A DNA stretch of 64,000 nucleotides from an uncultured Pseudomonadales bacterium (lineage in GTDB: Bacteria; Pseudomonadota; Gammaproteobacteria; Pseudomonadales; Balneatricaceae). The stretch covers positions 186,001 through 250,000 of the forward strand of contig CALSNA010000004.1 of NCBI GenBank assembly GCA_943787595.1. The letters are read 5' to 3'. Below are positions 1-8,573 of the stretch, piece by piece. The translations under genes were made by a program, and so were the position numbers. Under the pieces are notes generated by a model. The model worked only from the letters and a program-made list of their open reading frames with translations. It did not search any database and was not told where the DNA came from. The first letter of the stretch is position 1, and the number at the start of each line of letters is the position of its first letter.

Positions 1-541
1 CTTGGATTCCTAGTTCCTGCAGGCATCGGTTCGTATGACAAAAATAGTCCATATTGCTACCTTTTTCACCACGGGCAGTTGCGATTATATGGGCACTGGC
101 CTCAGGTTTAAAATTGGCATATAGCGGATGTTTGGTATTTGCCAAAAAGGTGAGTGCATTCGCTGTTCCTTGTGTAGTTTGTACTGAGCAAACCATCGGT
201 TCGTAGAACAAGGTCACCATTTCTCGCAACCATAATACCTGCAGCTGTTCGATTGACTGTTCAGCAGAAACTCTAAATATCATACCTTCACACTTACCTC
301 CAGGCTCTAGAGCTAGTACTAAACCTGGCTTCTCCGGAGTACCGCGATGAACGGTTGACAGTAAACTGAAACTGCGATGATACCCAAATAAGACACTACG
401 TCGTTGTTCGCAAATAGTAATTTCAGGATGCCACATCAAGGAACCATAGGCAAAGATCCACAAATCTCCCTGAATAGGGTGGTGTTGCAAGTATTGATCT
501 AGGTGGGACAGTAGGGTAGTGTTGGACAATTTTTCGTGCAT
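1..541 (-). CDS. chaC: ChaC-family gamma-glutamylcyclotransferase, 3' end outside window
   Basis: An open frame of 180 codons reads on the minus strand from ATG at 541 to the window edge with no stop. The residues around codons 25-32 read FAYGSLMW, the YGSL nucleotide-fold signature of gamma-glutamylcyclotransferases, followed by blocks typical of ChaC (R-x-F-S-L-L-S, HRGT, KPGLVLALEPGG and, near the edge, an FCHTNRCLQELGI stretch). ChaC enzymes cleave glutathione to 5-oxoproline and Cys-Gly in the cytosol. The C-terminal end lies outside the window, so intactness cannot be judged. No clear Shine-Dalgarno sequence precedes the ATG. The family call is strong; the exact substrate is inferred from the family. 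Confidence 0.8.
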   Translation of the reverse strand, partial: MHEKLSNTTLLSHLDQYLQHHPIQGDLWIFAYGSLMWHPEITICEQRRSVLFGYHRSFSLLSTVHRGTPEKPGLVLALEPGGKCEGMIFRVSAEQSIEQLQVLWLREMVTLFYEPMVCSVQTTQGTANALTFLANTKHPLYANFKPEASAHIIATARGEKGSNMDYFCHTNRCLQELGIQ

Positions 542-842
542 AGATTTCAGTTTTTTGGGATGTAAGATTAGCTATAATTAACTTTATTTTATCATGTTTG
601 ATCGTTTCACAGGTGCACCTGAAGTTCAAGCTGAATTCCACAATACAACATATGAGCAATGCCTAACTTACATGATTTCATACAACATTGCGAAGAACTT
701 AAACGCAAATATGATAAGCGATATAGCTAAAAAATGTAAAATAATCTGTGATTTTAGCAAATTACATCATCTCATGGTTAATAAGTAGATCTTATTTTAG
801 ATAACTATGTAATTTTAGAATAGATAATCAAGCTGGTAAACC
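542..842. other. Non-coding stretch, nothing recognised
   Basis: AT-rich spacer between the chaC start and the RhuM remnant. Short open frames exist (for example 594-788 on +), but none has a family motif or a convincing ribosome binding site. The chaC promoter presumably lies here, but no clear -35/-10 pair was picked out. Confidence 0.4.
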
Positions 843-1140
843 TTATATTTTGGAGTTGTGGTCAAGTGTTTTTTTAATCTTGCTCGCTACGTCATCTGTG
901 GTGTTTTGCATGCCTTCATAGTCCTCTAAAATGTCATATTCATTAAACTCTAAAAAATAATCTAATTTTTCTAACCAGTCTTTCATGGATATTTTTTGCT
1001 TTGTTTTGCCAAATTTTCGGCGTAATTTGGAAATATCTTGATAATTTTATTGGGTTTCGATGCTTTATCTCCATTTCGGTAGTTCTCAGCAACAGTCATA
1101 TTTTCTTTAAGAACTTTACTGATGAATATTTGGTTTTTCT
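843..1140 (-). pseudogene. RhuM-family C-terminal remnant, frameshifted
   Basis: Two minus-strand frames join into one homologous peptide. The first (about 1100 down to 984) reads LKENMTVAENYRNGD and later AENLAKQSKK; the second starts at 986 with MKDWLEKLDYFLEFNEYDIL and ends at the stop at 843. The order 'V-T-I-A-x-N-Y ... A-E-x-x-A-K ... M-K-D-W-x-x-K-L-D-x-F-L-x-F-N' is the C-terminal signature of RhuM-family (virulence RhuM/DUF4062-unrelated) proteins. The two parts are offset by one frame near 985-1000, and the N-terminal Bro-like half is absent. RhuM genes often ride in accessory islands. The call rests on remembered family motifs, so confidence is moderate. Confidence 0.45.
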
Positions 1141-1582
1141 ATATTGTTAATCCCATGTTTGGAATTTTGTGGTTAGCCCTACCACCAATAACTGTAGCAG
1201 CTATCACCCCTGCTACAGTATATTCCAGCTTATTCTGAGCGTAGGCGAAGAACTGCGTTCTCTGGTAAGGAAACATAACTCCTGGTATGAATCACGACAA
1301 GCCAGCTGCTAAACCAGATATGGAGCAATTTGCCAACGATGTTGAACCGGCTCCCGATCAGTACCAATGGGAATCAACCAAGTCTTTAGGCATTGCCTAA
1401 AGAACCATGTTTTATAACAGTTAGGGAGTTTCTTTTTAGGTTGTTACAAAGCACTATTTTGGGGATAGAGCACGTCTTTGGAACTGCTATATGCTTGTAA
1501 TAAGCAGTCATTGACTAGTGTGTTGTGGTTCCTAAAGATGGCGAAAATACCATTGTTAAAGAATATGCAGCCAATGACTAAT
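1141..1582. other. Spacer with one 37-codon orphan frame
   Basis: No gene is recognised. A short + frame at 1287-1400 encodes a 37-residue acidic peptide beginning MNHDKPAAKPDMEQF; it has no family match I know and only a weak upstream purine run. It could be the tail of a lost protein. The rest is AT-rich without motifs. Confidence 0.25.
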
Positions 1583-2440
1583 TTAAACGCTATCTCCATT
1601 GAATTTCATTAATTCAATGGAGATAAGTGTGTCAATGCCGTCCCGCCCATTTACAGTATCTTTAACCACATTATCTGTAATTTCATATTCATACTTTTTG
1701 CCTTGAAATATCACTGTATCAATATCTTCACCACCATTAATAGTATTATTTCCTTGGTTACCTTTGATGGTATTGTTGGCAGTATTTCCAAGCACATTAG
1801 TATTGTTAGTGCCCGTAAGTGTCATATCAACGTAATATTTTGACTTGTGTGTGTAGGGCAGTTGTGCGTTAAATTGCATAGAAAAGGTGCCCCGAAAATT
1901 TGGGTCGATAAGCGATTCATAGCCTGTCATCATCGGTGGTAAAAATGCTTTGATAAGTGCTAATCCGTGTGGATATTTCTCTTTGATTTCATTACGTTTT
2001 TTAGCAATGTAGAGGCCCCAAATGCCATCGGGATGTTGATCAAATGCTGACCACAGGCCGTAGTATGAATCGATAACTGCAGCGATATATTCTTGTGCCA
2101 GTGAATCTTCTTCACGCAACTCATCAATCCAATCGCTAACATGGTAGTCAATTGGAATACCCCATTGGCCTTCTCTGAGGGCTCTAATTGCTTCAGTTTT
2201 GATTTCCTGCTGGTATTGTGGCAGTGCCCCTGACAAGTGAGTGCCAATACCTGTATCGTGCAGGAGATGAAAAATTTCTTCAAACGCAGCATCGCGGTGG
2301 CTCCAATCGTTTTGAATATACCATCTAGACCCTGCCACAGGTGTTTCATATTCATATAGGGGTTGTGCATCTAATGCTGGTTCATATCCTTCACGATGAT
2401 CACCTTCTGGCATCATGAGCATTGCGTGATTGTTGGCCAT
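1583..2440 (-). CDS. RTX-like calcium-binding repeat protein, start uncertain
   Basis: The 285-residue product ends in a short run of degenerate hemolysin-type (RTX) repeats (about residues 207-240, with N-T-I-K-G-N-Q-G-N-N-T-I-N-G-G) followed by the usual closing block V-N-G-R-D-G-I-D-T-L-x-S-I-E-x-M-K-F. Such tails bind calcium outside the cell in type I-secreted proteins. Around residues 53-65 lies A-F-E-E-I-F-H-L-L-H-D-T-G-I-G, which could be a metal site of a peptidase-like domain; that is a guess. The first ATG is at 2440, but the same frame stays open and protein-like up to a stop at 2624-2626 (see findings), so the gene is probably 5'-truncated or uses a lost start. Secretion and function are inferred. 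Confidence 0.6.
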   Translation of the reverse strand: MANNHAMLMMPEGDHREGYEPALDAQPLYEYETPVAGSRWYIQNDWSHRDAAFEEIFHLLHDTGIGTHLSGALPQYQQEIKTEAIRALREGQWGIPIDYHVSDWIDELREEDSLAQEYIAAVIDSYYGLWSAFDQHPDGIWGLYIAKKRNEIKEKYPHGLALIKAFLPPMMTGYESLIDPNFRGTFSMQFNAQLPYTHKSKYYVDMTLTGTNNTNVLGNTANNTIKGNQGNNTINGGEDIDTVIFQGKKYEYEITDNVVKDTVNGRDGIDTLISIELMKFNGDSV

Positions 2441-2623
2441 GGTATTGACGACTGTTGATTTGTTTGCACCATATTTGGAATCAGGTACGTTCGTTAAATA
2501 AAACTTGAGTAAGTTACGGCATCTAGCAACTGCAATGTCTCGTACACCCGGTTGAGCGATGATTTGAATAGACTTGCCGTTGGGTGCAATTACCCCGTCA
2601 GTAGTAATGCAAGTGAGAGCATG

Positions 2624-2981
2624 TTACCACCTCCCTAGTTAGTCGTAATGACTGCTACTTTAGACACGAACCAGAACAGTATTGAATTGCCAGTGACATC
2701 CTTACACAATACGGTTGCACTGGAAATAATAATTGTAAAGGTTAAACGATCAAATTCATAAATGCTGTCGCATGTTGCAATATTCTGGGCAAAGCTGTGC
2801 ATTATCTCTCAAGTTTCAGAGGCTGGTGTGTTTGCGTCGATATCTGTCGATGATCATTCTAAATACCATAATAAAATGTATATATGATGCACTACATCAT
2901 TAAAAATCAATCATTATAGATTGACCTGACTAGCTGTTCCTGAACACTTCCAGAAGCACAACATGTGTATTTAAGCAGGTA
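2624..2981. other. Spacer, nothing recognised
   Basis: Region between the open frame of the RTX-like gene and the MOSC gene. No RNA gene or family motif was seen. If the RTX-like protein was once longer, its missing 5' part is not recognisable here. Confidence 0.4.
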
Positions 2982-3773
2982 CTACTTGTTAGCTATGATC
3001 TCAACTGAATCGCCTACCTTAATTAATCCTGAGCGCAAGACGTGCATATTAATGCCAAAGCTAACTCCTCCACCTGGCAAACGACGATATTGCGCCAGTG
3101 TCTTTAAGGGTTCTCTATGCGGGTCTTTGGCTAGCGTTTGTGGATCAATAGTAGTTAAGATACAGCGGGCACAAGGTCTGGTGTGTTCAAACTCGCAATT
3201 GCCAATCCTTAAAATACGCCACTGCTCCTCTTGATTGTGTTGGCTGCCACTGATCACGATATTAGGCCGAAAACGGGCCATGGGAATTGCCATTGGCAAA
3301 CGTTGATTGAGATTAGCCAGGGAGCTTGCTGCAGTTAATAGTAAGGGAGCGGTATCTGCAAAACTAATGGCATTATTGTAGGTGTTCCCATGGCCTATTG
3401 CTGTGCTGGAGTAAACCAATTGGCAGGGCTGTTGCAGATAGTTGCTTAAAGCACGGTCGATGACTTGATCCAAAGTAACTGCACCTAACCATCGATTTTG
3501 CCAGTGCTGTACCGATAAGTGATATTTTAACTTGGGTTGTAAGGGAGTAGTGAACCGGCGTTGGCCTATTTGAATGGCCAGTTGGTCATCGCTGATGGCG
3601 GTTGCGATATGCAGTAGTTTTGGATATTTGCGTGCGGTCATCATGGTTAGTTGACGACCAACTATCATCCAATGTCGATCATGGGCTAAACCAGTTGGAA
3701 AAACCTGAATTTCCTCATGGTAGATAGGTGCTGTGGATTTAATGGGGTAACTAATCAACTGGCTGACTTGCAT
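2982..3773 (-). CDS. MOSC domain protein (YcbX-like)
   Basis: A 263-residue protein with the two-part layout of YcbX-type proteins: an N-terminal MOSC beta-barrel domain (residues 1-90, opening with V-S-Q-L-I-S-Y-P-I-K-S) and a MOSC core. The core shows A-R-F-R-P-N-I-V-I-S-G at 166-176 and T-R-P-C-A-R-C at about 198-204; the cysteine of this R-P-C-x-R-C block is the predicted molybdenum-cofactor sulfur ligand. E. coli YcbX lacks nothing of this but carries an extra ferredoxin domain, which is absent here. Family members reduce N-hydroxylated bases with Moco and an electron donor. The window also encodes the Moco enzyme XdhAB, so Moco synthesis is expected in the cell. Confidence 0.85.
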   Translation of the reverse strand: MQVSQLISYPIKSTAPIYHEEIQVFPTGLAHDRHWMIVGRQLTMMTARKYPKLLHIATAISDDQLAIQIGQRRFTTPLQPKLKYHLSVQHWQNRWLGAVTLDQVIDRALSNYLQQPCQLVYSSTAIGHGNTYNNAISFADTAPLLLTAASSLANLNQRLPMAIPMARFRPNIVISGSQHNQEEQWRILRIGNCEFEHTRPCARCILTTIDPQTLAKDPHREPLKTLAQYRRLPGGGVSFGINMHVLRSGLIKVGDSVEIIANK

Positions 3774-3975
3774 GAACTTACCTGACTAAAAATGGAGTCT
3801 GTTGATGGGATAGCAACAGGATTTAATTCGCAATAACCAGCGAATTCAGGCAATCAACTCTGTTAGGTTATTTTGTTACAAAGGCACTACTTTCAATTGT
3901 TTGGTCGGTGATTTTGTTGCTGTAACAACCATCTTTCAACGATACACTACAAATTAGGTCCCAACTGGGTCTGTG

Positions 3976-4842
3976 TTATCCCATTATCCCAATTAGGTTT
4001 TGTAAGCGCATTTTGCTAGCTTCACTGAGTGGCATAATGGGCACACGGCATTCTGCACTGCAAAGGCCTAGCATAGCAGCGGCATATTTGGCTCCAGCTG
4101 GGCTAGGTTCAGCAAATAGAGCATTGTGAAGTGGAGCCAGCTCATCGTGCAACTGCCGTGCAGTATTGTAATCGTGTTCCAAACAGGCACGTTGCATTGC
4201 AGTGCAACGGCTAGGCGATACGTTGGCGCTGACAGAGATGCAACCTTTGCCACCGGCTGCATTATAGGCTAAAGCAGTCATATCTTCGCCAGACATATAG
4301 GCAAAATCATGCCCTATCAACAGGCGTTCCTGGCTGATACGAGCCAGATCACCCGTCGCATCTTTGACTCCCGTAACATTAGGTAGGGCTGCTAGTTGAA
4401 CCATGGTTTCCGGCTTTATATCCACTATAGCACGAGGTGGAATATTATAGATTAGCATGGGAATAGCTACCCGGTCATGGATGTATTTAAAATGTGAATA
4501 CATTCCATTCTGGTTGGGACGATTATAGTAACCGGCCACGCACAGTATAGCGTCAGCACCAGCGTCTTTAGCATGCCGTGCATATGCTAATGCTTCCGCA
4601 GGGTTGTTAGAACCGGCGCCGGCAATTACAGGTACGCGACCATTATTTTCTTCCACTACAATCTCAACAACCCGCTTGTGTTCTGCTTCGCTTAGAGTTG
4701 GTGATTCACCGGTGGTGCCCACTGGCACTAATCCATGTGTGCCTCGTTCCAATTGCCAGTTCACAATACGCCGCAAAGCAACTTCATCCAACTGGCCATT
4801 GATGAAGGGGGTTACCAAGGCAACAAAAGATCCACTAAACAT
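3976..4842 (-). CDS. dapA: 4-hydroxy-tetrahydrodipicolinate synthase
   Basis: DapA condenses pyruvate with aspartate semialdehyde in the lysine and diaminopimelate pathway. The TIM-barrel protein starts MFSGSFVALVTPF, has the G-T-T-G-E-S pyruvate loop near residues 42-47, the catalytic tyrosine in Y-N-I-P-P-R (about 131) and the Schiff-base lysine in G-V-K-D-A-T (about 159). Length, 288 residues, matches the family. A TTG four codons upstream at 4854 also opens the frame, but it lies inside the Shine-Dalgarno sequence TTGGAGAAG, which sits six bases before the ATG at 4842, so the ATG is the start. The gene stands alone; no nlpB/bamC follows as in many relatives. Confidence 0.95.
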   Translation of the reverse strand: MFSGSFVALVTPFINGQLDEVALRRIVNWQLERGTHGLVPVGTTGESPTLSEAEHKRVVEIVVEENNGRVPVIAGAGSNNPAEALAYARHAKDAGADAILCVAGYYNRPNQNGMYSHFKYIHDRVAIPMLIYNIPPRAIVDIKPETMVQLAALPNVTGVKDATGDLARISQERLLIGHDFAYMSGEDMTALAYNAAGGKGCISVSANVSPSRCTAMQRACLEHDYNTARQLHDELAPLHNALFAEPSPAGAKYAAAMLGLCSAECRVPIMPLSEASKMRLQNLIGIMG

Positions 4843-5377
4843 GCTCTTCTCCAAGTATGCTTAATCCTATATCGAAACTGAATTAGTATGCGTAATTTAT
4901 TCATTTAACCAACACAATCTGTTGGTAACTTGCTCCCATTAATCCGGAGTCATAATCTCAACTGCTCCGAGCATTGTTACAGCGCTGTGTATGCAAGCTA
5001 TACATTAATTAGCGGATGTTATACCACATCAGGGCATTGAGGAAGTCTCTGTATCGTATAAATTTACGTCTTAAGCTGACTAGCTCTGATTCTCACTGTG
5101 TTCATTTAACAGTCAATGCTGTTGGTATGCGGTATTACGCTAAATTTTGTAGTCAAACCAGGTGTTACTTAAAAAAATAAGGGCATCAGGGTTAAGTAAT
5201 GCGAGCTAACAAATAGGTATGTTCATTGGCTAGTTTAGAAACAGTGGATTGTATCCTTGGTACTGGCTTATAACTAAATTTCTTAATCTCAGTACACTGC
5301 AGCTTCCCATTGATTATGCTACTTCATGCAAGATCATACTTTAGTATGCTTATAAAAAAATCTAGCTAGTGCAGGAT
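4843..5377. other. Spacer upstream of dapA
   Basis: About 530 bp with no open frame or RNA recognised. It must carry the dapA promoter on the minus strand; no convincing consensus pair was singled out. The last bases before 5378 include a run of A on + (T-run on -) at about 5352-5360 that may help end tRNA transcription. Confidence 0.4.
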
Positions 5378-5453
5378 TGGAGCGGGAAACCGGGTTCGAA
5401 CCGACGACCTCAACCTTGGCAAGGTTGCGCTCTACCAACTGAGCTATTCCCGC
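5378..5453 (-). tRNA. tRNA-Gly (GCC)
   Basis: The reverse complement folds as a full cloverleaf: acceptor GCGGGAA/TTCCCGC, D arm GCTC...GAGC, anticodon arm CAACC-TTGCCAA-GGTTG with anticodon GCC, T arm with GGTTCGAACCC, discriminator T and encoded CCA (TGG at 5378-5380). It lies 74 bp downstream of tRNA-Glu on the same strand, so both are probably cut from one transcript. Confidence 0.97.
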
Positions 5454-5527
5454 TTCAGAGCCTTGGTCTAAGGCTAACTAAAAAGGTCTAAGAACATTCA
5501 ATGGGTATTTATTAATACCATTGAAGA

Positions 5528-5603
5528 TGGTATCCCGTAGGGGGTTCGAACCCCTGTTACTGCCGTGAAAGGGCAGTGTCCTAGGCCACTAGACGAACGG
5601 GAC
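5528..5603 (-). tRNA. tRNA-Glu (TTC)
   Basis: Reverse complement begins GTCCCGTTCGTCTAG, has anticodon loop CTTTCAC with anticodon TTC, the T arm GGGGTTCGAACCCC and an encoded CCA (TGG at 5528-5530). Standard tRNA-Glu. It is the first gene of the Glu-Gly tRNA pair driven by the promoter at 5653-5682. Confidence 0.97.
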
Positions 5604-5652
5604 TATACCGTAGATGATGGGCATATAATGCACCCAGTGAACTTAAGTGCGA

Positions 5653-5682
5653 ATATTAGTTAATTTGGCCGTTGAGTGTCAA
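5653..5682 (-). promoter_or_regulatory. Sigma-70 promoter for the tRNA-Glu/Gly pair
   Basis: On the minus strand a perfect -35 TTGACA (5677-5682) is followed after 18 bases by TAATAT (5653-5658). Predicted transcription starts near 5645, about 40 bases before the tRNA-Glu 5' end, a usual distance for tRNA operons. Confidence 0.75.
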
Positions 5683-5756
5683 GCCAAAATCGCAACTAAA
5701 ACTGAACTAAGCCAAATCACTTATAATACTACTATATCATATGACCTGTTTAGTGG

Positions 5757-5957
5757 ATGAGTTTAAACCAGACGCCAGGGTTAAACAATCAATCGGTAGA
5801 GCTAGCCCGCCAGTACGAAGTCCGGGATCAATTTGAAGTGATTCTAGAGCGTAGCTATATTAAAATTTATATGACATCCTTTAAAGGGTGCAAAATAATG
5901 GCCTCATTTATTACACATGAAATAAATGATATTATAGTCAATTACATCGAAATATAG
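5757..5957 (+). CDS. Small protein of unknown function upstream of HIU hydrolase
   Basis: A 66-codon frame ending 19 bp before the HIU hydrolase. The first 30 residues (opening MSLNQTPGLNNQSVELARQY) look like normal coding sequence, but the second half turns lysine/isoleucine-rich, as if an older gene had lost its 3' part and run into AT-rich DNA. I recognise no family. The close spacing suggests co-transcription with the downstream gene if it is expressed. It may be a remnant. Confidence 0.3.
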   Translation: MSLNQTPGLNNQSVELARQYEVRDQFEVILERSYIKIYMTSFKGCKIMASFITHEINDIIVNYIEI

Positions 5958-5976
5958 CTGCAAAGGGGTAATTTAA

Positions 5977-6330
5977 GTGGGACTATTAACTACGCATGTA
6001 CTGAATACAGCAACAGGGCGACCAGCTAAAGGTGTAAATATTGAACTTTATGTACTGACCAATAACAGTCGTCAGTTAATATGTAGTCGTATCACTAATC
6101 ATGATGGGCGATGCGACCAACCATTACTACTTGCTCATGAAATGCGTGTCGGTATGTACGAACTGGATTTTGTTCTTTCGGATTACTTCTCTGATTCTGA
6201 TACGTATTCAGACAATCCTTCCTTCTTAAGTACGATTACCATCCGCTTTGGTATTTCTGGTATAACCGAAAACTATCATATACCTTTATTAGTTTCACCT
6301 TATGGGTATTCTACCTATCGAGGTAGCTAA
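5977..6330 (+). CDS. uraH: 5-hydroxyisourate hydrolase (transthyretin-like)
   Basis: HIU hydrolase converts 5-hydroxyisourate, the product of urate oxidation, to OHCU. The 117-residue protein has the full family frame: N-terminal L-T-T-H-V-L-N-T with the first catalytic histidine, T-N-H-D-G-R with the arginine near residue 45, H-I-P-L-L-V-S-P near 101 and the invariant C-terminal Y-R-G-S. Asparagine replaces the usual aspartate in H-V-L-D. Start is GTG at 5977, preceded by AAAGGGG with an eight-base gap. Guanine deaminase and xanthine dehydrogenase sit about 10 kb away; urate oxidase and OHCU decarboxylase are not in the window. It stands among transposase remnants, but the frame itself is intact. 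Confidence 0.9.
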   Translation: MGLLTTHVLNTATGRPAKGVNIELYVLTNNSRQLICSRITNHDGRCDQPLLLAHEMRVGMYELDFVLSDYFSDSDTYSDNPSFLSTITIRFGISGITENYHIPLLVSPYGYSTYRGS

Positions 6331-6739
6331 AAAAAGAGATGCTTTCCTATTTTGTTGTTATAACTTACTAGCAATAGCTTCTACAGCTAGACTGTGATGA
6401 TAACAGTCAATATTTTAGATATGAATTATAAAATTGATTCTTTAATCAGCCCAGCTATATCTTCTTATTTATCAATTGAAGTAGAAGGAAAGAACATATC
6501 TAAATGGTATAAAGTTATATAAGGAAATTACATTACAAATTAAAAGATGGCCATATTATCACCCGTTAAGTATCTTAAGATGCTACGACAAATGAAGCTC
6601 TCCTAAAAGCAAGGAAGATAACAAATACAGCAAAGGTGGTAAGGTTCTAGATCTGTATACATCTCATGGTTACATAATGTCAACTAATATGAAGTGTTAT
6701 TCATGAGTTTTAAACACTACAATTCAGCATTATCAAGTT
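6331..6739. other. Spacer, nothing recognised
   Basis: AT-rich stretch after the HIU hydrolase. A 33-codon frame near 6421 has no ribosome binding site and no match I know. No terminator with a T-run was found. Confidence 0.35.
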
Positions 6740-7240
6740 ATTTTAGTTTAGATAATTGTTCTACTTATGGTGATTGCCATATCACGATTGATTTAAAAAG
6801 TGGTGGTGAAACATGTTCTAAAAACCGGATACTCAGGATGATGCGCACGGAGGTCATAATAGCTATTGGCGGATGCAGGCGCCATCCTGATTTTAAAGGC
6901 AGTAATACTTATCATGTAGCCCCTAATACGCTCAACCAAGAGTTTTCAGGACTGGAACACAATCAAACCTGGGGTGACTGATTTTACGTATATACATATT
7001 ATATACACCTATGAGGGGTTGTCCCAAAACAGTCCTGTTTGTTGATGTGTTATTGATAGCAGCATATGGTGTTGCAGACCAACGCAAAAAGCACTCATAC
7101 ATGCCGCTCTTCAATATCCCTGTGACGATGGGCATATTTTTTTAAAGGCACATAATCTAGAAGTCAGTATGGCCTAAAAGGGTAACTTCCATGATAATGT
7201 GGCAGCGGAGTGCAGAGTATTCAATACAGGAGATGTTGAG
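6740..7240 (+). pseudogene. IS3-family transposase OrfB remnant
   Basis: The + strand reads, across at least two frames, the ordered blocks of IS3 OrfB: TYG-x-x-x-I (about 6761), SKNRILRMMRTE (about 6815), a degenerate R-x-P-D-F-K-G, VAPNTLNQEF, NQTW then, one frame over, VTDFTYI and YTYEGL (to 7020). A further frame carries FLKAHNLEVSMA-stop-KGNFHDNVAAEC near 7140-7220, the block holding the third catalytic region (normally SMSRKGNCYDNA-AES). Several frameshifts, stops and an internal deletion make it dead. It is from a different IS3 lineage than the intact copy at 62.2 kb, judged by the motif wording. Confidence 0.75.
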
Positions 7241-7255
7241 GTTCGACACGATGCT

Positions 7256-7537
7256 TTAGTTGACCCAAGTGCCCCGGAGCGCTTCGGTGATGTCCTTGAT
7301 CCGGCATACAGAAATGCCCGTCAAGGGAGTCCTGATCAACGCTGTTTCGACCAAGCGTTCGTGCCGTTGGTATAGTTGGATGATTGCTGCCTCAACAGTC
7401 TGCTTGTGCAGTTTCATCAGTCTATCCTTAGGGTTTAGGGGCTGTTCAGCAGCCAGCTCATCGGGGTGATTGCGAATACGAGCTTCATCGATCTTTATTA
7501 CTTGTCCCATCGGCTTGGATTTATTGTTGTTATCCAT
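7256..7537 (-). pseudogene. IS256-family transposase remnant, internally deleted
   Basis: The 93-codon minus frame starts GQVIKIDEARIR after a short lysine-rich lead, the known N-terminus of an IS256 group transposase, then jumps to KQTVEAAIIQLYQRHERLVETALI and SVCRIKDITEALRGTWV, which in full-length relatives lie more than 60 residues later (Q-T-F-E-T-A-I-I-E-R-Y-R-R-R ... S-V-R-R-V-E-D-I-T-E-A-L-W-G). The DDE domain is missing. It is thus an in-frame internal deletion plus 3' truncation. It lies tail to tail with the IS3 remnant just upstream. Confidence 0.75.
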
Positions 7538-8307
7538 TCTATACTGCTTTCAGACAACTCCAAAGGAGACAGCGTCACAGTCAAATATGTGAAGTAAATG
7601 GTGCGTTATCAATTTACCTTTAATTTATTGAGTATCGTTTCAGGCCAATATAGTGACAAAATATTATCTATTTTTAACAGTAGAATCCAAAATAGATTTG
7701 AGATTTATTTTTTTATTGCAATGCTTCAATTAGAAAATTAGATTTTCTTAAGGATTAAAAATTTTCTAAATGATATTGCTTCACGAAACAGTCCTTTTCT
7801 TACATTAATACAGAGGTGTTATTAAAACTGATTCATAAAATAGCTAGTATAATTCATATTATTATTAGCTACAGCGCTGCATTTTTAGTTTCTATGTTAA
7901 ATTTACCGCAAGTTTACTTAACTTGAAAGTATAAAAAACTGAATGCATATCAATCATTTCTATTTGCTTACAAATATAATAATTCTTAATAAAAGTTATT
8001 ATGAATTGAAAACCATAAATAAAAATATTCAAACTGTATTTTTATTTTCTGCATGTCATCATGTTTTTCGGTTAGTAAAATGTACAGTTTGTGCGCCGTA
8101 TAAAAAATACTTCTCGTGTCTGACTAATCCAATACGGTTAATTAATTATTGTCTACTTTGAGATGCCAATTGCTATTGCGGGTATGCTAGATTTATATTG
8201 TATCTACAGTATACCCAAAAAAATAGCACAGCATGAAGAAGTTAGCTTGTAAATGATGGTTAATTTTATATTTTGAGATTAGAACAGGTAGGTATGACAC
8301 GGGGTTT
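7538..8307. other. AT-rich spacer, nothing recognised
   Basis: About 770 bp, very AT-rich, with scattered stops in all frames. A 72-codon frame at 7943-8161 is dominated by Ile, Asn, Lys and Tyr and is most likely noise. This lies at the 3' side of tRNA-Arg, a usual place for integrated DNA, but no att repeat or integrase was found. Confidence 0.4.
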
Positions 8308-8383
8308 TGGCCTCCCTGAGAGGACTTGAACCTCTATCTAGGCCTTAGGAGGGCCCTATTCTATCCAGTTGAACTACAGGGAG
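8308..8383 (-). tRNA. tRNA-Arg (CCT)
   Basis: Reverse complement gives acceptor CTCCCTG/CAGGGAG, D arm GTTC...GAAT, anticodon stem GGGCC/GGCCT with loop CTCCTAA (anticodon CCT), T arm AGAGG-TTCAAGT-CCTCT, discriminator G and encoded CCA (TGG at 8308-8310). The stem pairs best when position 1 is C, which is less usual than G. Accessory DNA lies on its 3' side. Confidence 0.9.
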
Positions 8384-8510
8384 CGAATGTACATAATACT
8401 AACTAACTCAATGATTTAAAGCAATCGGTTTATTTCTGGCTTTGTGTCACGGTGCATGTACAACATTTGATGCATCCATTTCGATGTTTGCAAACACGAA
8501 TCAGTTGTAT

Positions 8511-8532
8511 TAGCATTATTATTATGATAATT
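8511..8532 (+). promoter_or_regulatory. Fur-like site before the iron cluster
   Basis: The stretch TAGCATTATTATTATGATAA has the ATTAT/ATAAT hexamer pattern of Fur boxes and overlaps a likely -10 (TATGAT). It precedes the DUF4856-hydroxylase-FbpABC genes. Match to the 19-bp consensus is partial, so this is a suggestion. Confidence 0.4.
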
Positions 8533-8573
8533 TATTGAAAGGTTTAATGGCCTGAGTGCTTCATTTATCATCA

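Noticed and set aside
7943-8161. 72-codon + frame
   Set aside because: AT-driven Ile/Asn/Lys/Tyr composition, no ribosome site, no family motif.
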